DNA from: Paralvinella palmiformis
Taxonomy: Eukaryota; Annelida; Polychaeta; Terebellida; Alvinellidae
DNA length: 64,000 nt
Direction of reading: 5' to 3'
Assembly (NCBI GenBank): GCA_025642065.1
Contig: JAODUP010001454.1
Span: 1-64,000, forward strand
The position numbers and the translations under genes were made by a program. Positions 1-11,298 of the stretch are shown here, piece by piece. Within the stretch, counting starts at the first letter, position 1, and each line of letters begins with the position of its first letter. The notes below the pieces were generated by a model. The model was not told where the DNA came from. It did no database searches and saw only the letters and a program-made list of their open reading frames with translations.

Positions 1-289
1 CATAACATCCTCGTGTCATATAATAAATTGACACTTCTTTATTGATTGTAATCAGTTGATTATTTTCTCATGTATTCATTGCAATATTGACAAAAACAAA
101 AGCGGCTATTATGAGAGTCAAATAACAATTTATGGTAGATAATACATTGAATGATATTAACACTACTTAAGATAGGGTAACGTAATATTAACTTATGTAT
201 ACGTTTTTGTATGTACGTCTGTATAGTTATAAATAGATAATAATTACTCAAATATTACGAGCACTGTCACCCAAAAAACATTTGGAATA

Positions 290-577
290 ATGGGAGATAT
301 AGATTGCCCTTCTTCAAACGTTATTTATGCTTATCAATTTACAATTGAAAGAAAACATCGACTTTCTTCTTTACATACACATTTAAAAGTACACGCAGAT
401 AACTCTTCTCTGCCTGATTACAACCGTCCATCTCTCGGTGATTATATTTTAATACCGATTGAACAAATACACAGTTCAGGTTCGGATTGGCAGGACCGAA
501 TTAATAGACGTAATAGAGAAACCTTTTGGATTGATACCCTGGGATCATTTGAACCAACAGGGTTAAACAAAAATTAA
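290..577 (+). pseudogene. GIY-YIG-like endonuclease C-terminal fragment (Penelope-like element type)
   Basis: An open frame of 95 codons from the ATG at 290; it stays open upstream only to about 233, so the fragment has no N-terminal part of any known family. The C-terminal half reads like the end of the GIY-YIG nuclease tails seen in invertebrate retroelements of the Penelope type: a stretch with IPIEQIHSSG, then RINRRNRETFWIDTLGSF, then PTGLN at the end. The RR-x-R-E-x-FWI-x-TL pattern followed by GLN is what I rely on. The GIY and YIG strands themselves are not visible, and no reverse transcriptase is seen upstream because the window starts there. In the family the domain nicks target DNA during insertion; this copy is truncated and presumably inactive. 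It could also be a fragment of another GIY-YIG-bearing retroelement. The family call is by eye, and the Penelope assignment is inference. Confidence 0.5.
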
Positions 578-686
578 TTATACTTGCAATTATTTAAAAC
601 AAAATCAGTTTGGAGTTAATTGTTGTTTGAATGAAAGTATAACACCTGTGCCAGCGCCTTAACTATCTTTATAAAACACACGCAGA

Positions 687-815
687 TATATATATATATA
701 TATATTATTATATATATATATAATATATATATAGTATGTTTATCTGTGTGTGCTTATGTATAAGTGCAAGTTTTGTGTGTACGTCTGTATATTATATATA
801 GTAATATAATTATTC

Positions 816-866
<51 letters not shown>
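687..866. repeat. (AT)n microsatellite cluster
   Basis: Two alternating TA blocks, 687-733 (broken by a few single-base slips) and 821-866 (about 46 bp pure), separated by a GT-rich linker. Alternating AT of this length can extrude cruciforms. Confidence 0.9.
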
Positions 867-869
<3 letters not shown>

Positions 870-1500
870 GCTGGTGTAGAGTTCTTTTCATACATATATC
901 AATTTATTTTCCACCAATGCTATTGTCAGAAACTGTGACTTGAAAATTATTATTCTAATTTTAGAATACAAATGATTACGTTTACATTGCACTAAATCAG
1001 CCCTGTTTTATGTATATATCAATTAAGTTTGCATGATTCTGTGAAGGAATGTAGTGAAGATTAAAAACAGACACTTATATATGTAACGGGAACTTCCTAC
1101 CACATATGCTTTTAGTAACAGGATGATTGCAAACAGTATATAAGTATATATATCGAGAGGGAAGGCGGTGATGGAAATTGACGATAGCTGTTTATATTCA
1201 ATGTAGGGTTACGCACGTAGTGAGGTAATTTCCAGCTCACTGGAAAATTACGTTTAGGTTGTAGTTGAATAGTAATAACAATCCAAGGCTATCACTTCTT
1301 TAGTAAAGTAAACTAATACTTCTCTTTTATCACGTTTAGCTGTTCTCTGAAAGATTTGTCGACAAGAACTATTAACGAAATTAACTCTAGCTATTAAGTT
1401 ATTTTAGTGTCGCGGAGTTAAATAAGAGTGCCATACATGTAAGCCGTGAAATTCTTTTATTTTGTTAAACATACTAATATTACTCATATTGCTGGTATAT
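867..1500. other. No feature seen
   Basis: AT-rich unique-looking sequence. No open frame, RNA gene or repeat is recognised. Confidence 0.5.
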
Positions 1501-1684
1501 AACAACTACTACTACAACCGATAACTGCAACTACTACTGCTATTTATAACTCTAGTACCCCTAGCACTACTCCTACTGTTACTTCTACTAGTTATACTAC
1601 CACTACTACTATTACTACTTCTGCTACTACTACTTCTTCAACTCCTATTACCACTATTACTACTACTACTACTACTACTAGTAC
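1501..1684. repeat. Degenerate (ACT)n trinucleotide tract
   Basis: About 180 bp built from ACT/ACC/ATT triplets on the plus strand, decayed at the left and nearly pure at 1653-1680. This is an old trinucleotide microsatellite with many substitutions. Confidence 0.85.
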
Positions 1685-2173
1685 AAAAACTGAAATGTTA
1701 TTAAGTAGGTAATTAAGTTTGGATGAACCAAGGAGTTGGTCATAGATCATTATTATTTATATTTGAATGTAAGCAACATGTTAAATATTGTTATCTTCAG
1801 GAATGGACTGAATATGTTAACAAAAAATAGTAAACTATTGCTTTTTAAGAATATTTTGATGTAGCAGTCATGGATTAGCTTTTGAGACTGGGAGATATTG
1901 TCAAAATGTAATACCTAAAGAGGAGATAATTTCTTTATACTGTAATATATTTCAGAATAATTATGTAATAGAATGTGAATTTAACTTTTTTACAGAAGTT
2001 TCGAGTAGGAGATATTAATTTAATGTATATAATTTTAAAATAAAAAAATGAAACATGCATCAAAGAAATTTTGCAGATTAACTACTCCAGAAATCATTCC
2101 CGAGAATATAGTCGGAGAAGGCAATCACCAATATTGAAATCAGTATCAGCCGTTTGAAAATGTATACTAAAAC

Positions 2174-2178
<5 letters not shown>
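1685..2178. other. No feature seen
   Basis: AT-rich, no supported gene. Short frames are broken by stops at the rate expected for this composition. Confidence 0.5.

Positions 2179-2235
<57 letters not shown>
2179..2235. repeat. (AT)n microsatellite
   Basis: About 57 bp of pure alternating AT. Confidence 0.95.
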
Positions 2236-2237
<2 letters not shown>

Positions 2238-2414
2238 CCTCTCACTCAGTTTAAATTGTGGTTGTGAAGCCTCTGATTAACTATTACCAGTTGCCACCCC
2301 AGTACGGAAGCATTTTGAAGCTAAGTCTAGTTGTAACTAGAATGAGATTGTATAATTGGGATCTTAATATAACGTGCGATTAGGCATTTATTTAGTTCGC
2401 TATTTTCTCTCGTT

Positions 2415-2575
2415 CGACAAAAATTAAATTTAATTTTGTAAAAGGTAAATATAATTGTGTATCTTTTTATTTAGGAACTTATTATTAATTATTATTATTA
2501 TTATTATTATTAATATATGAAGTAGAGGTGAAATTACATATCATTGTTATTAATAAAGTCCATCTAATTATATTA
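2415..2575 (+). repeat. Left arm of a long inverted repeat
   Basis: Reverse-complements to 4058-4215 with only a few mismatches and slips in an internal (ATT)n run. Shared blocks include TTTTGTAAAAGGTAAATATA, TTTAGGAACTTATTATTAAT and GTAGAGGTGAAATTACATAT. The two arms enclose about 1.48 kb. They could be two opposite copies of a short dispersed element (SINE or MITE) or the terminal repeats of one element. Confidence 0.85.
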
Positions 2576-3680
2576 TATATCCGTTCACTGGTTGAGAAAC
2601 AGATATGTTACACCAGCTATTTTATATGCTTCAGCAATAACACCAAATCAGATCAAACTTCTTTTATTTAATAGTTATACCTGACTCTGTACTTATTGAT
2701 CATGAATGGTATGTCAGAAATAAAATAAAATATTATTGTAATTAATGCCAGTCCGTAATTTCTTGAGAATTTGCTTATAACTACTTTTATTTCGTTACAT
2801 ATATTGACTTATATTAAGATTGAAGTAAATTAGTTGGCATAATACTTCATGTGTATATGATAACTCACATCAATTACATGAATAAAGAATATAATTATAA
2901 ATTATAATTGTTTTTATGATTCAGCTCGAAACTTTGTGGAAGTTATAACGAGTCCCAAGCATGATATTATTGATATTTTTAGAGGGCGATGGCTATAATA
3001 ACAGGGGGGAGGGTGTAGTAATGGGGAATCATTATTGATAAATATATATATTTCAATATGACCTATTAACAAATGTCTAAAAAATAATAACCACAAATAA
3101 TTATTATCTAAGAATATGATTTATACTTATAATAACAGTATAAAGATTACTATTAATTTTCATCTGTTATAACAAACATTTTAGAAGTAGTGGATACAGG
3201 AACTCTTTTATTTATATGGTTGCATTAGAAATACTTTCAATCCAGTTCCGTGGAAGCTAGATATCGCTTTAACAATGACATATTGTTATAATGGACATTT
3301 ACTCCAGTGGTTGGATGTGCTTTTGTATTTAACTGCAGATAAAAAACAATTATTTTAAGTTGTGTCAGAGCTGCCTCTAAGATGTCCAGAAAGAGTTTAA
3401 AAGTGATATTTAGTAGCCTAGCTTTAACACTCATTATATTGACATATAAATCTAACTCAATACAATTCAAGATATACTAGTCATTAGGGGTTCTATTCAT
3501 GACTGCAAGTGCTGTGTGACTTTTGAATTTCTTTAGTGTGTTTGTCCTGACATCGATACCATATATATACAAGCTTTTCTTAAATTTACAATATTAGTTC
3601 AAATTAAGTTTATGTAAATAAAAGTAGAACGTGAAAAGGGAATTCCCAAGTGGTTAATAAAGAACATACCTATATTGTAA

Positions 3681-3685
<5 letters not shown>

Positions 3686-3772
<87 letters not shown>
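3686..3772. repeat. (AT)n microsatellite
   Basis: About 87 bp of uninterrupted alternating AT, inside the loop of the inverted repeat. Confidence 0.95.
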
Positions 3773-3775
<3 letters not shown>

Positions 3776-4057
3776 CAGTTAAGAGTGGTATGAATACCTA
3801 CATTTATCGCAGAGTGCGAAATAAAGGATGGCATGAATGGAAGATTATTTGTCTCTTATATTCCATTGGTAAATGTGATAATGCAAAGCTTATGCAAGCC
3901 AAGCTCTTTATCTCACAGTAATAATTGAAATGTATTCGTTTTCTAGTCTAAAGCCATTGGTAACATAATATTAGCAGAGGTGCGTAAAAGACAAATGTAA
4001 TATAAATTAGTCAATCTCCATTTATTGCGCAACTACATAATATATCGATTATTATTA

Positions 4058-4215
4058 TAATATAATTAGATGGACTGTATTAATAACAATGATATGTAAT
4101 TTCACCTCTACTTCATATAATAATAATAATAATAAAAATAATAATAATTAATAATAAGTTCCTAAATAAAATGATACACAATTATATTTACCTTTTACAA
4201 AATTAAATATATTTT
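4058..4215 (-). repeat. Right arm of the long inverted repeat
   Basis: Inverted partner of 2415-2575. The internal (TAA)n run differs slightly in length and has one AAAA slip, which suggests the arms have diverged independently. No clear target-site duplication was found at the outer edges by eye. Confidence 0.85.
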
Positions 4216-4885
4216 CACCTTTTTCAGACAAACAAAAAACCCAGAGCTATCAGGAGTTGTTTTTATTAAAATAATATCCATGTCATTCAACCTCTATTTG
4301 AATAATACTGAATATTTCAAGTACGAAATAACAACAAAAAATGATATCTCTAACATATCACTGTGCTTAAAGAAAGCAATAATAGAGAGGACAAATATAC
4401 ATCAGAATGTCAAAATTGTTGTTTAATCTTTATTCCCTAGACAAATATCTCAAAAAGTGTTTAAGAGAAAATCGACTAATATTTAATATTACCGATACAC
4501 ATTTCCATCGCCAGAGTTGAGATTATTTGCTATCCTATTTGCATTTTATTTGGTGGTATTTATTCCATGTCCGTTTTCTTTGAGGCAAAATATGCGTGGA
4601 CAGAATGAATTGAAAGGTGATCATGGACTAGATGAATATAGAGAAAAACGCAGAAAGAACACATATATCATAAGTGTTGTTAAAGTAAATACCTTTAGTC
4701 AACTAGTGCATTAGTTGTATACATTTAACATATATATACTAGTAGAGTTAGAGCGTTAAAAGGACTGTTTTTGTTAAGTAAAGATAATAATTGCAAACTG
4801 AAAATTTTAACTTTTCAGAAACACTCATTCACGATAGAAGTGATACCTATCAAACTGTTATTCAATATGTTGCTATTAGCTACTA
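4216..4885. other. No feature seen
   Basis: AT-rich sequence with short uninformative frames at 4517-4714 and 4771-4959. Confidence 0.45.
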
Positions 4886-5347
4886 ATGTTATATACGTAT
4901 TTATATATTTCATTGCTTCTCTTTCGAAGGATGATCATGACATTATTATCAATAAATAATACATATTCTGGCTCTTATGAGCCAGTGAATTCAAAATATT
5001 ATATTTTTTTAAACAATCTGATCAAATCTCACATTATATTACTGTCTGAAAGCGGTACTGCAAAACAAAATGTGCCAGTTTCAGCACAATTAGGATTTTC
5101 ATTTGACAAAATTAATTTACGGAATAGTATTTTATTAAATTTCATGAATTTGTGGTATTATACGCTAGCATTTCCTTCTCTTATAATTGAGCTAAGTTTA
5201 CAAACAATAACCAAAGTATGTACCCACGCCTATGCATATGTGAAGCATTTAAGATTCCATACAATCGCTAATACTTCAATACGTAAGCATTATCATGCTA
5301 CTGGTCTAAACATGGAGACACACACAAACAAACACATTCTCAAATAA
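4886..5347 (+). CDS. Unrecognised 153-codon open frame
   Basis: This is the longest open frame in the window. The protein is rich in Leu, Ile, Tyr, Ser and Asn, has a hydrophobic start (MLYTYLYISLLLFRR) that could pass for a membrane segment, and a His/Thr-rich end. I see no domain or motif. Its amino acid make-up is what AT-rich non-coding DNA gives when translated, so it may well be chance. No splice-site context, promoter or neighbour supports expression. If real it would be a small novel protein or an exon. Confidence 0.15.
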   Translation: MLYTYLYISLLLFRRMIMTLLSINNTYSGSYEPVNSKYYIFLNNLIKSHIILLSESGTAKQNVPVSAQLGFSFDKINLRNSILLNFMNLWYYTLAFPSLIIELSLQTITKVCTHAYAYVKHLRFHTIANTSIRKHYHATGLNMETHTNKHILK

Positions 5348-5639
5348 ACATACCCATATGTAGTTTAGCATGATTGAGTGGCTGCAAAGGGAGTTTTTAA
5401 GTTTTAAGATATACAACTACCCTCAAATAATTGATCAATATCTTTATTACCGATTTGTCGTCTAATCATATTTGCAAAATAGGCATATTATATTTTAGTC
5501 ACCAACAACCATTTACTTACATAAAGCCTGAAACACGAGTTTGGTAAGTATTGCGAACAAACATATACCTTTCCACATAACTCATGTAATCCCAGTTCCT
5601 AGAGATTGACAGAGACATAAAGAGTATTACACATAATTG

Positions 5640-6180
5640 ATTCTGTGGCGTTATCCAGCCACAAATCTAATTTCAGTCTTGACGACGCCGTCCGCCAACT
5701 GAGCAGATTGGAGTCCATTTGCGAACAAAGAAGTACTTCTATAAATCTCATGCATTATTGATGTGGTCACGTTGCATCCTTAGCCATAAAGGTATAATGT
5801 TAAGACTATCAAAAATGTCGACTCTGTCTTCTAAATTATTTCTGTTCTCAATAAAAGGAATTTCAGAGAAATTGATAAATGCAAAGGCACAGTTGGTGTC
5901 ACAAAGGTATTGCTTACCAAAAATAAGATCAGGAGTGAAATATAAAACATTTCACTCCTATTAATGTTTTGATCTTACTTTCTCTAATCGGTATACATAC
6001 AAATTAAATCAGCAATAGAAAATACTGTCTAGTGAAATCTTCATGTTTAAATATCACGTGTGATATGCTTCATAGCAAAACTAAAAACCTGTCGTGTTCA
6101 GCAATAATAAAGGCAGCTTCAGCAAGAGCTTTGGTTGGAGCACAAAGTAATTTCCTTAACACCATATTCATTCAGTCCTC
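5640..6180 (+). other. Possible decayed coding remnant with coiled-coil-like stretch
   Basis: Around 5670-5740 the plus strand reads LDDAVRQLSRLESICEQR, a heptad-like segment similar in style to the coiled coil at the start of LINE ORF1 proteins. The frame then breaks, and further short coding-like pieces in shifted frames follow to about 6180. No family can be named. It could be chance or an old retroelement ORF1 piece. Confidence 0.2.
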
Positions 6181-6414
6181 TTAGAATGATTATCCACAGT
6201 AATAAGCTCCATTTCTGGTTATAGGTTGGTGTCATCATTTAGAGCACCATCGCTGTAGATACATGATTATATTAGCTCTCAGGAATAACAACTTTTCACT
6301 AAAATACCACCTTTGTGTACCCGAGAAAGAAGGTCCAATAACAGAAATTGACATAGACCGAAAGAAAAAGAACGATTCCATTCCATAGTAAATATGTGTG
6401 TTAGTGAGTCAGCC

Positions 6415-6712
6415 AGGTGGTTAATAAATGAGCGGGTGGGTGGGTGAGTAGGTGAGTGCATGGCTGAAGGAATGGATGAAGTGGCGGATGAGCGGATGTA
6501 TGGCTGAGTGGGAGTAGGTGTGAGTGGCTAGGAGTTGAGTGAATAAACAAGTGAGTGAGCGAGATTGATTAAATGATTGATTAAATGAGTGAGTGATTTA
6601 TGAATTGCGTTGGTGAGGGTATTGGCGATAGAAGGAAGGAAGGGACGAAGGAAGGACGGAGTGTGTGCTTGTGTTTATGTGCATGTATGTGTGTTTATAA
6701 ATAAATAAATAA

Positions 6713-6781
<69 letters not shown>

Positions 6782-6995
6782 AGTGTGTGCGTGCTTAAGT
6801 GCGTGTGTGTGACTACGTAAGCGAACGTATTAGTGGGTGAGTGACTGAATGAGTGATTCAGTTGATGATATGGGTGAGTGATATTATATTTGTGTATGTG
6901 TCTATGAAAGAAAGTGTATAAGTGTATGAGTAAGTGAGTCAGTCAGTGAACGAGTGAGCGAGCGAGTGAACGATTCAGTGAGAGAGTGTAAGCCG
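6415..6995 (+). repeat. Degenerate GAGT/GTGA-type tract with embedded (AATA)n(AT)n(TG)n
   Basis: A long low-complexity tract of GAGT, GTGA, GAAT and GGAT units (6415-6620 and 6825-6990), interrupted by (AAAT)n at 6697-6718, (AT)n at 6718-6758 and (TG)n at 6758-6790. Tracts of the same kind recur at 18.24, 29.05, 39.75, 44.09 and 60.5 kb. At several of those sites the tract is the core of a dispersed repeat. Confidence 0.85.
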
Positions 6996-8296
6996 TGGAT
7001 ATATACTTGTCTGAAATTTGAGATGTAACATCAATCTATTACGCGTAGACTGGTTATACTATCTACATCGCCCTGAAAAGTCAACCAACCGAGAAAGGTC
7101 ATTGTAAATAAATGCCGGTATTTAGTATCTTATATTGATAGTAAGTCATGAATGGAAAGAACTTGATTTCAATCTAACACTCTAAATACGAAGTAGTTAA
7201 GATAAAATACCTAAAGGTTGTTAGAAAGCCCAGGAGAGTTAAGCAAACAGAGGTTACATGCTTAATGAGAATATATTTCAAAATCATGTATTTATTGGAG
7301 ATATGTCACATTTCTCTATTTAGTCCAATATATTTAAAACCAAATAGGAACAACATATGTGGTCTAATTTGATATTATCACACCTACGAGTAGAGTAATG
7401 TTAGCCAATGTTAACACCCACTGGAGAATTGCGATATATACTCACTGATGGTTCATTACACTGCCTAGGTCGTTCAACTGATGAGATAGGAAGATATTTT
7501 CATTGAACAATACATTATTTTAAGAACATTACTTGGAACAACCAAGCTACATGTTTACCATACTAAACGACAAACAAACTCCGTTCCTCAGTATATTCCA
7601 TGTATCTTGGTAAAGTAAATGGTATCGATACATTCTGCGAGCATAATGACCATATCTGATACCAAATCATATATATATTTCTTCATTTACTGTATTTATT
7701 TGCTGTATCCTAGATAGGGTAAACGTTATTTGTTTTCATGTAAATTTACGTTATCTTAGTTGTAGCCTTGATATGCTCTAGTCGGATCTCGGAAATGTCT
7801 TCCCATTGTGTGTACTAATATCGATACGTATTCGCTGACTTGATGAAGCAATATTTGAATATGTTATCTTCCTAATATGTTAATATAACAACAAATGTGC
7901 ATGTTTCATTATAGACCAAATGTTTGCTGGTCCAGGGTCATAAATGCTACATACTCATAACTAGTTTGAAGCTCTTAATTTCGCAGGTGTTTTGGTTCCA
8001 GTTTTAGATACTTGTCAACATATATGTTCTGTCCCACTTGTAAGATATAATGATATTACTTCTACTGCTCAATCTAATAGTGTATAGTAACATATCATGT
8101 GCACTACTAAACTATACATAGTGCAAAATTACGTTGTCAAACTAAACTGTATCAGCAATATATCATGTAAACATTACAATGTGTGTGTAATCTTACTGAA
8201 ACAGTATCTTCAAACACATGCAAAAACCATGGTAATATTTAGCCAAACTGAGAACCAACCAGATCAATACTATATTCTTTGTGAGCCGTGTGACAG
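6996..8296. other. No feature seen
   Basis: AT-rich, no supported gene or RNA. The sequence flanking the preceding tract may belong to a dispersed element, but I found no second copy in the window. Confidence 0.45.
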
Positions 8297-8352
8297 ACTT
8301 ATTTGTAGTCATCCATGCCTAATAATATAAAAAAAGAGAGCTAAAGTTATGT
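8297..8352 (-). repeat. Short duplicated segment, copy 1 (LINE YADD region)
   Basis: About 55 bp beginning ACTTATTTGTAGTCATCCAT recurs at 11954-12008 in the same orientation with only a few differences. In this copy it is the end of the L2-like reverse transcriptase at the CADDT box, so the second copy is a sibling LINE fragment. Confidence 0.85.
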
Positions 8353-9010
8353 ATCATCCGCACATACTTGATACTTAAAGAAGAAGGCCCAATACGGCCT
8401 CTTGGAGTACATCTAAAGGAAGATGGATTTGAGTTGAGAGTGTATCATTGATAATTACCTTCTAGGTGCTATCTGCTCAATATGGTCTATGCCATGTCAG
8501 AGTTGTTCTACTTATATCAAATCTAGTATGAAGGCGATGTAAAAGAATTTCATGATTTACGGTGTCAAAAGCTGCAGACAGATCATACAGCATAAAGAAA
8601 TATAATTTTCCTGTCCATAACACTAACAAGGTAAATTTGGACACATCGGACTGGTGATTCAGTGATATGAAACAATTTATAGGCAGACGATATGGTTTCA
8701 TGCATATCATAGTCGATAGGCACATGTTTATACATACTGCAATAACCCGCTTGGTCATTTTTCAAACAAAGGAAGGATTACATATCGGATGATAATTCTT
8801 GAAAGACTAGATCTAAACCAGATGTCTTCAGTAAATGAGTTAAAATGGCTTCCCTGAGACAAGCTAGGATATTCCCGTTTAAAATATACTTATTCACAAT
8901 ATTGGTAATAAAAGGAATGACAAGATGAATGTGTTTCTTCAGTAACCATGTAGATCATTGATCCAGATAAGAAGCGGAATATGATGTCCTGATTACTTGA
9001 TAAACCTGAT
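8297..9010 (-). pseudogene. CR1/L2-type LINE reverse transcriptase fragment
   Basis: Reading the minus strand from about 9010 down, reverse-transcriptase blocks appear in the right order across several frames: a segment with FITNIVNKYILNGNIL then LREAILTHLLKTSGLD; then YKLFHITESP where the family has a QSAYR-x-x-HSTETAL block; then LYDLSAAFDTVNHEILLHRL, a clear match to the palm motif A block; then LQEAVLGLLLLSI in place of GVPQGSVLGPLLFSI; and lastly CADDT for the catalytic YADD box near 8360. Roughly 30 residues between the last two blocks are missing and there are several frameshifts, so this is a dead 5'- and 3'-truncated copy. The family copies its RNA at a nicked chromosomal target. Confidence 0.85.
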
Positions 9011-9109
9011 ATATTTAGCTTAATATTATTACATTCAGAGGTAGCTAAGTCCATTTAACATACCATTTTAAAATATAGCCGCAAATCTATCAGTTATTTT
9101 CACTATTTG

Positions 9110-9600
9110 ATGAGCTATATTTCAGGAAGGCATTGAGAAGCCTTGATACTTTACCATGAAAACCGACATGACAATGATGAAAACAAGCGAATTGAGCTAT
9201 GTCGTGTACACAAATTGATCTATAACTCATGATCATAACACATAGACGATTGTTATTTCGAGACCTTCGCGTGTGTAGTACATTAACATTGTTTGGAAAA
9301 GGCCAAAACTTCTATTATTAATGTCGTGATAGTCTGAACTCAATGGGTAAATGTTGTTATCAACAATAATGAAAAACCGAACTTCTTGTAAATATTGGAT
9401 AGGCTATAATTAGAACACAACACAGCCTTGTCTCTAACTGTTGACGGATTCAAGGGGTCAGTCAGTGAATAACTATGTAGGTGAATAAGATAGACACGCA
9501 TTCAGAAAGATAGATGACTATTAACATACTGAATGATTGATCACTTGATGGCTTGATCATTTAGTGGACTGATTGTTCGATTAATAGATTTATTTAAGCA
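9110..9600 (-). repeat. Dispersed repeat family A, inverted partial copy (A4)
   Basis: The reverse complement matches the middle of the family A copies at 34.1-34.45 kb and 38.1-38.4 kb: GACCTTCGCGTGTGTAGTAC, AACTTCTATTATTAATGTCG and GTCAGTCAGTGAATAA are the inverted forms of family A blocks. The segment 9480-9600 holds the tetranucleotide-like GATT/GATC core. Only part of the 1.4 kb unit is recognised and it is more diverged than A1 and A2. Confidence 0.7.
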
Positions 9601-9676
9601 TTTTTCTTATCACACCATATACATTATATATTCCTATTCTCAGGCAGTCAGTAAACCAATATTAATACAATATAAC

Positions 9677-9680
<4 letters not shown>

Positions 9681-9715
<35 letters not shown>

Positions 9716-9788
9716 TGTGTGTGTGCGTGTGTGCGGTTGTGTGTGTGTGTGTGTGCATGTGTGTGTGTGTGTGGTTGTGTGTGTGTAT
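9681..9788 (+). repeat. (AT)n(TG)n compound microsatellite
   Basis: About 31 bp of AT followed by about 75 bp of TG with GTTG and GCAT interruptions. Confidence 0.95.
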
Positions 9789-9834
9789 GTTTTAGGGTAC
9801 ATAGTAAGAGGCAACAGGCACAGAGCATCAACAT
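9787..9834. repeat. 46-bp duplicated segment, copy 1
   Basis: The block starting GTTTTAGGGTACATAGTAAG and ending GAGCATCAACAT is identical at 11090-11137, same orientation, 1.3 kb away. The left flank is TG-rich in both copies; the right flanks diverge. Perfect identity in a decayed landscape suggests a recent duplication or conservation. Confidence 0.95.
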
Positions 9835-9942
9835 ATCTAAACATCCTTCGAAACCTACCTCGATAAATCTAAATACAACTATACATACATTAATCTAAAA
9901 ATAAAATGTTCCATACCTCCACATATTGATAGATGTGTACGT

Positions 9943-10140
9943 ATGCCTAAGCATGTGTCTGGTCTACTCATCAGCCTGTGGGAACCAGCTAATTCGCTTT
10001 TCGTACACGACAAATATGTCACTCCCACAGGAAAGCGGCTACATGCAGGCTACGTACAAAAAGCGGAAGCACGTAAAAACATACCATTTGATGCCAGAGC
10101 TCGCAACAAACAACACGTGCCTGTGGTTCAATGGTGACTT
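9943..10140 (+). CDS. GC-richer island with coding-like frame, product unknown
   Basis: The interval is clearly richer in G and C than its surroundings. One frame is open from an ATG at 9943 to about 10137 and contains a varied, charged sequence (for example DKYVTPTGKRLHAGYVQKAE), quite unlike the Ile/Tyr/Asn-rich chance frames elsewhere. A second overlapping frame (9926-10168) is also open. A GT at about 10134 could serve as a splice donor, and an AG lies just before the CATGTGTC block at about 9951, so a small exon is possible. I recognise no domain. A remnant of a mobile-element protein is the main alternative. Confidence 0.25.
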
Positions 10141-10169
10141 GCTATATACATATCATAAACTATTTTGAC

Positions 10170-10790
10170 ACCACAGTTTACATTCAACAGTAATATTCTG
10201 TGGTCCAAAAGAAACCTGTATATAAAGCATTTCACACCTCAGATGCTGACCTCAGCTTTATTCTGGGTTCGAATAACTGAATAAATTCTACCTATATGAA
10301 CCATTTATCAATACACGTCCAACTGGTCTGGCGTCGAAGTTCTTCTCTAACCTAAGTGAAAATTCAAGCCCTATATATAGCCTCAGCTTGTTAACAAACA
10401 TTACAGTTTGTTCATAACAAAGAGAATGTACACTAACTCAGTATGGACTCACTGAAACGATTTAACTAAAATATAAACAAAGTAGCAATACCGCACAATG
10501 GATTATTACTGGACTAGAACGAAATTTCGTCTCAAACCTGAGTAAATACTATGATTTACTCGAACCTAACAGCTAACCCTCATACGTTTCCGTTCATCAC
10601 TAAGGGACCGTTCATTCACGCTTAATTTAGCGTCCCTAAGTATATGCAGTTAGGTGTGGTGGGATCTAAATTAAAGCGCCTATCCACTTGATCTATTTGA
10701 CCCATGGTCGAGAACAGCAGATTTCAGGCAGATATCTGATACTGCGAATGACACGTCGGGATTATAATAGCTATACATTTAACAAATTTC
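10170..10790. other. No feature seen; moderate GC
   Basis: Slightly less AT-rich than average, with a TATATATAG box near 10372, but no gene structure can be supported. A TATA-like string has little weight in DNA this rich in AT. Confidence 0.35.
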
Positions 10791-11089
10791 CTATATCAGT
10801 GTAATATATTTACTCGTAATATGAGAAAAAACTCTATCCGCAGTTTAATACCCATGGAGATGCCTGCCGGAGTAACAAACGACTCCAGGAGTATAAATCC
10901 ATCAAGCAGCATTGTATGAATTAATAGGTCGTTTCGCCAGACCACATAAGATGACAACAATATAGATTCTACATTATACATAACAAAGTTAACAAACTCA
11001 AACATGTTGTAATAACGACATACCTTTCTTACATTGGTGTAATAAAGAATCTGGATGGAAATAGATAAGATGTCTGGCACGTGCAATGT

Positions 11090-11137
11090 GTGTTTTAGGG
11101 TACATAGTAAGAGGCAACAGGCACAGAGCATCAACAT
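11090..11137. repeat. 46-bp duplicated segment, copy 2
   Basis: Identical to 9787-9834. On the minus strand both copies open frames beginning MLMLCACCLLLCTLKHT; the shared start is simply a result of the duplication, not evidence of a gene family. Confidence 0.95.
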
Positions 11138-11162
11138 GATAATATGGAAAATGACTAACTCG

Positions 11163-11225
11163 GGTTTTTATACTTTTGTATTATCTAAGATGGGAAACGA
11201 GCTATTTTGGAAGTGAGACATGAAG

Positions 11226-11298
<73 letters not shown>

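Noticed and set aside
10366..10385. TATA-box-like string as a core promoter
   Set aside because: TATATATA strings occur everywhere in this AT-rich window and there is no gene downstream.
10796..11137. 113-codon minus-strand open frame as a gene, since it shares its N-terminus with the frame at 9640-9834
   Set aside because: The shared MLMLCACC start is only the 46-bp duplication; the remainder has no motif and the two frames diverge at once.
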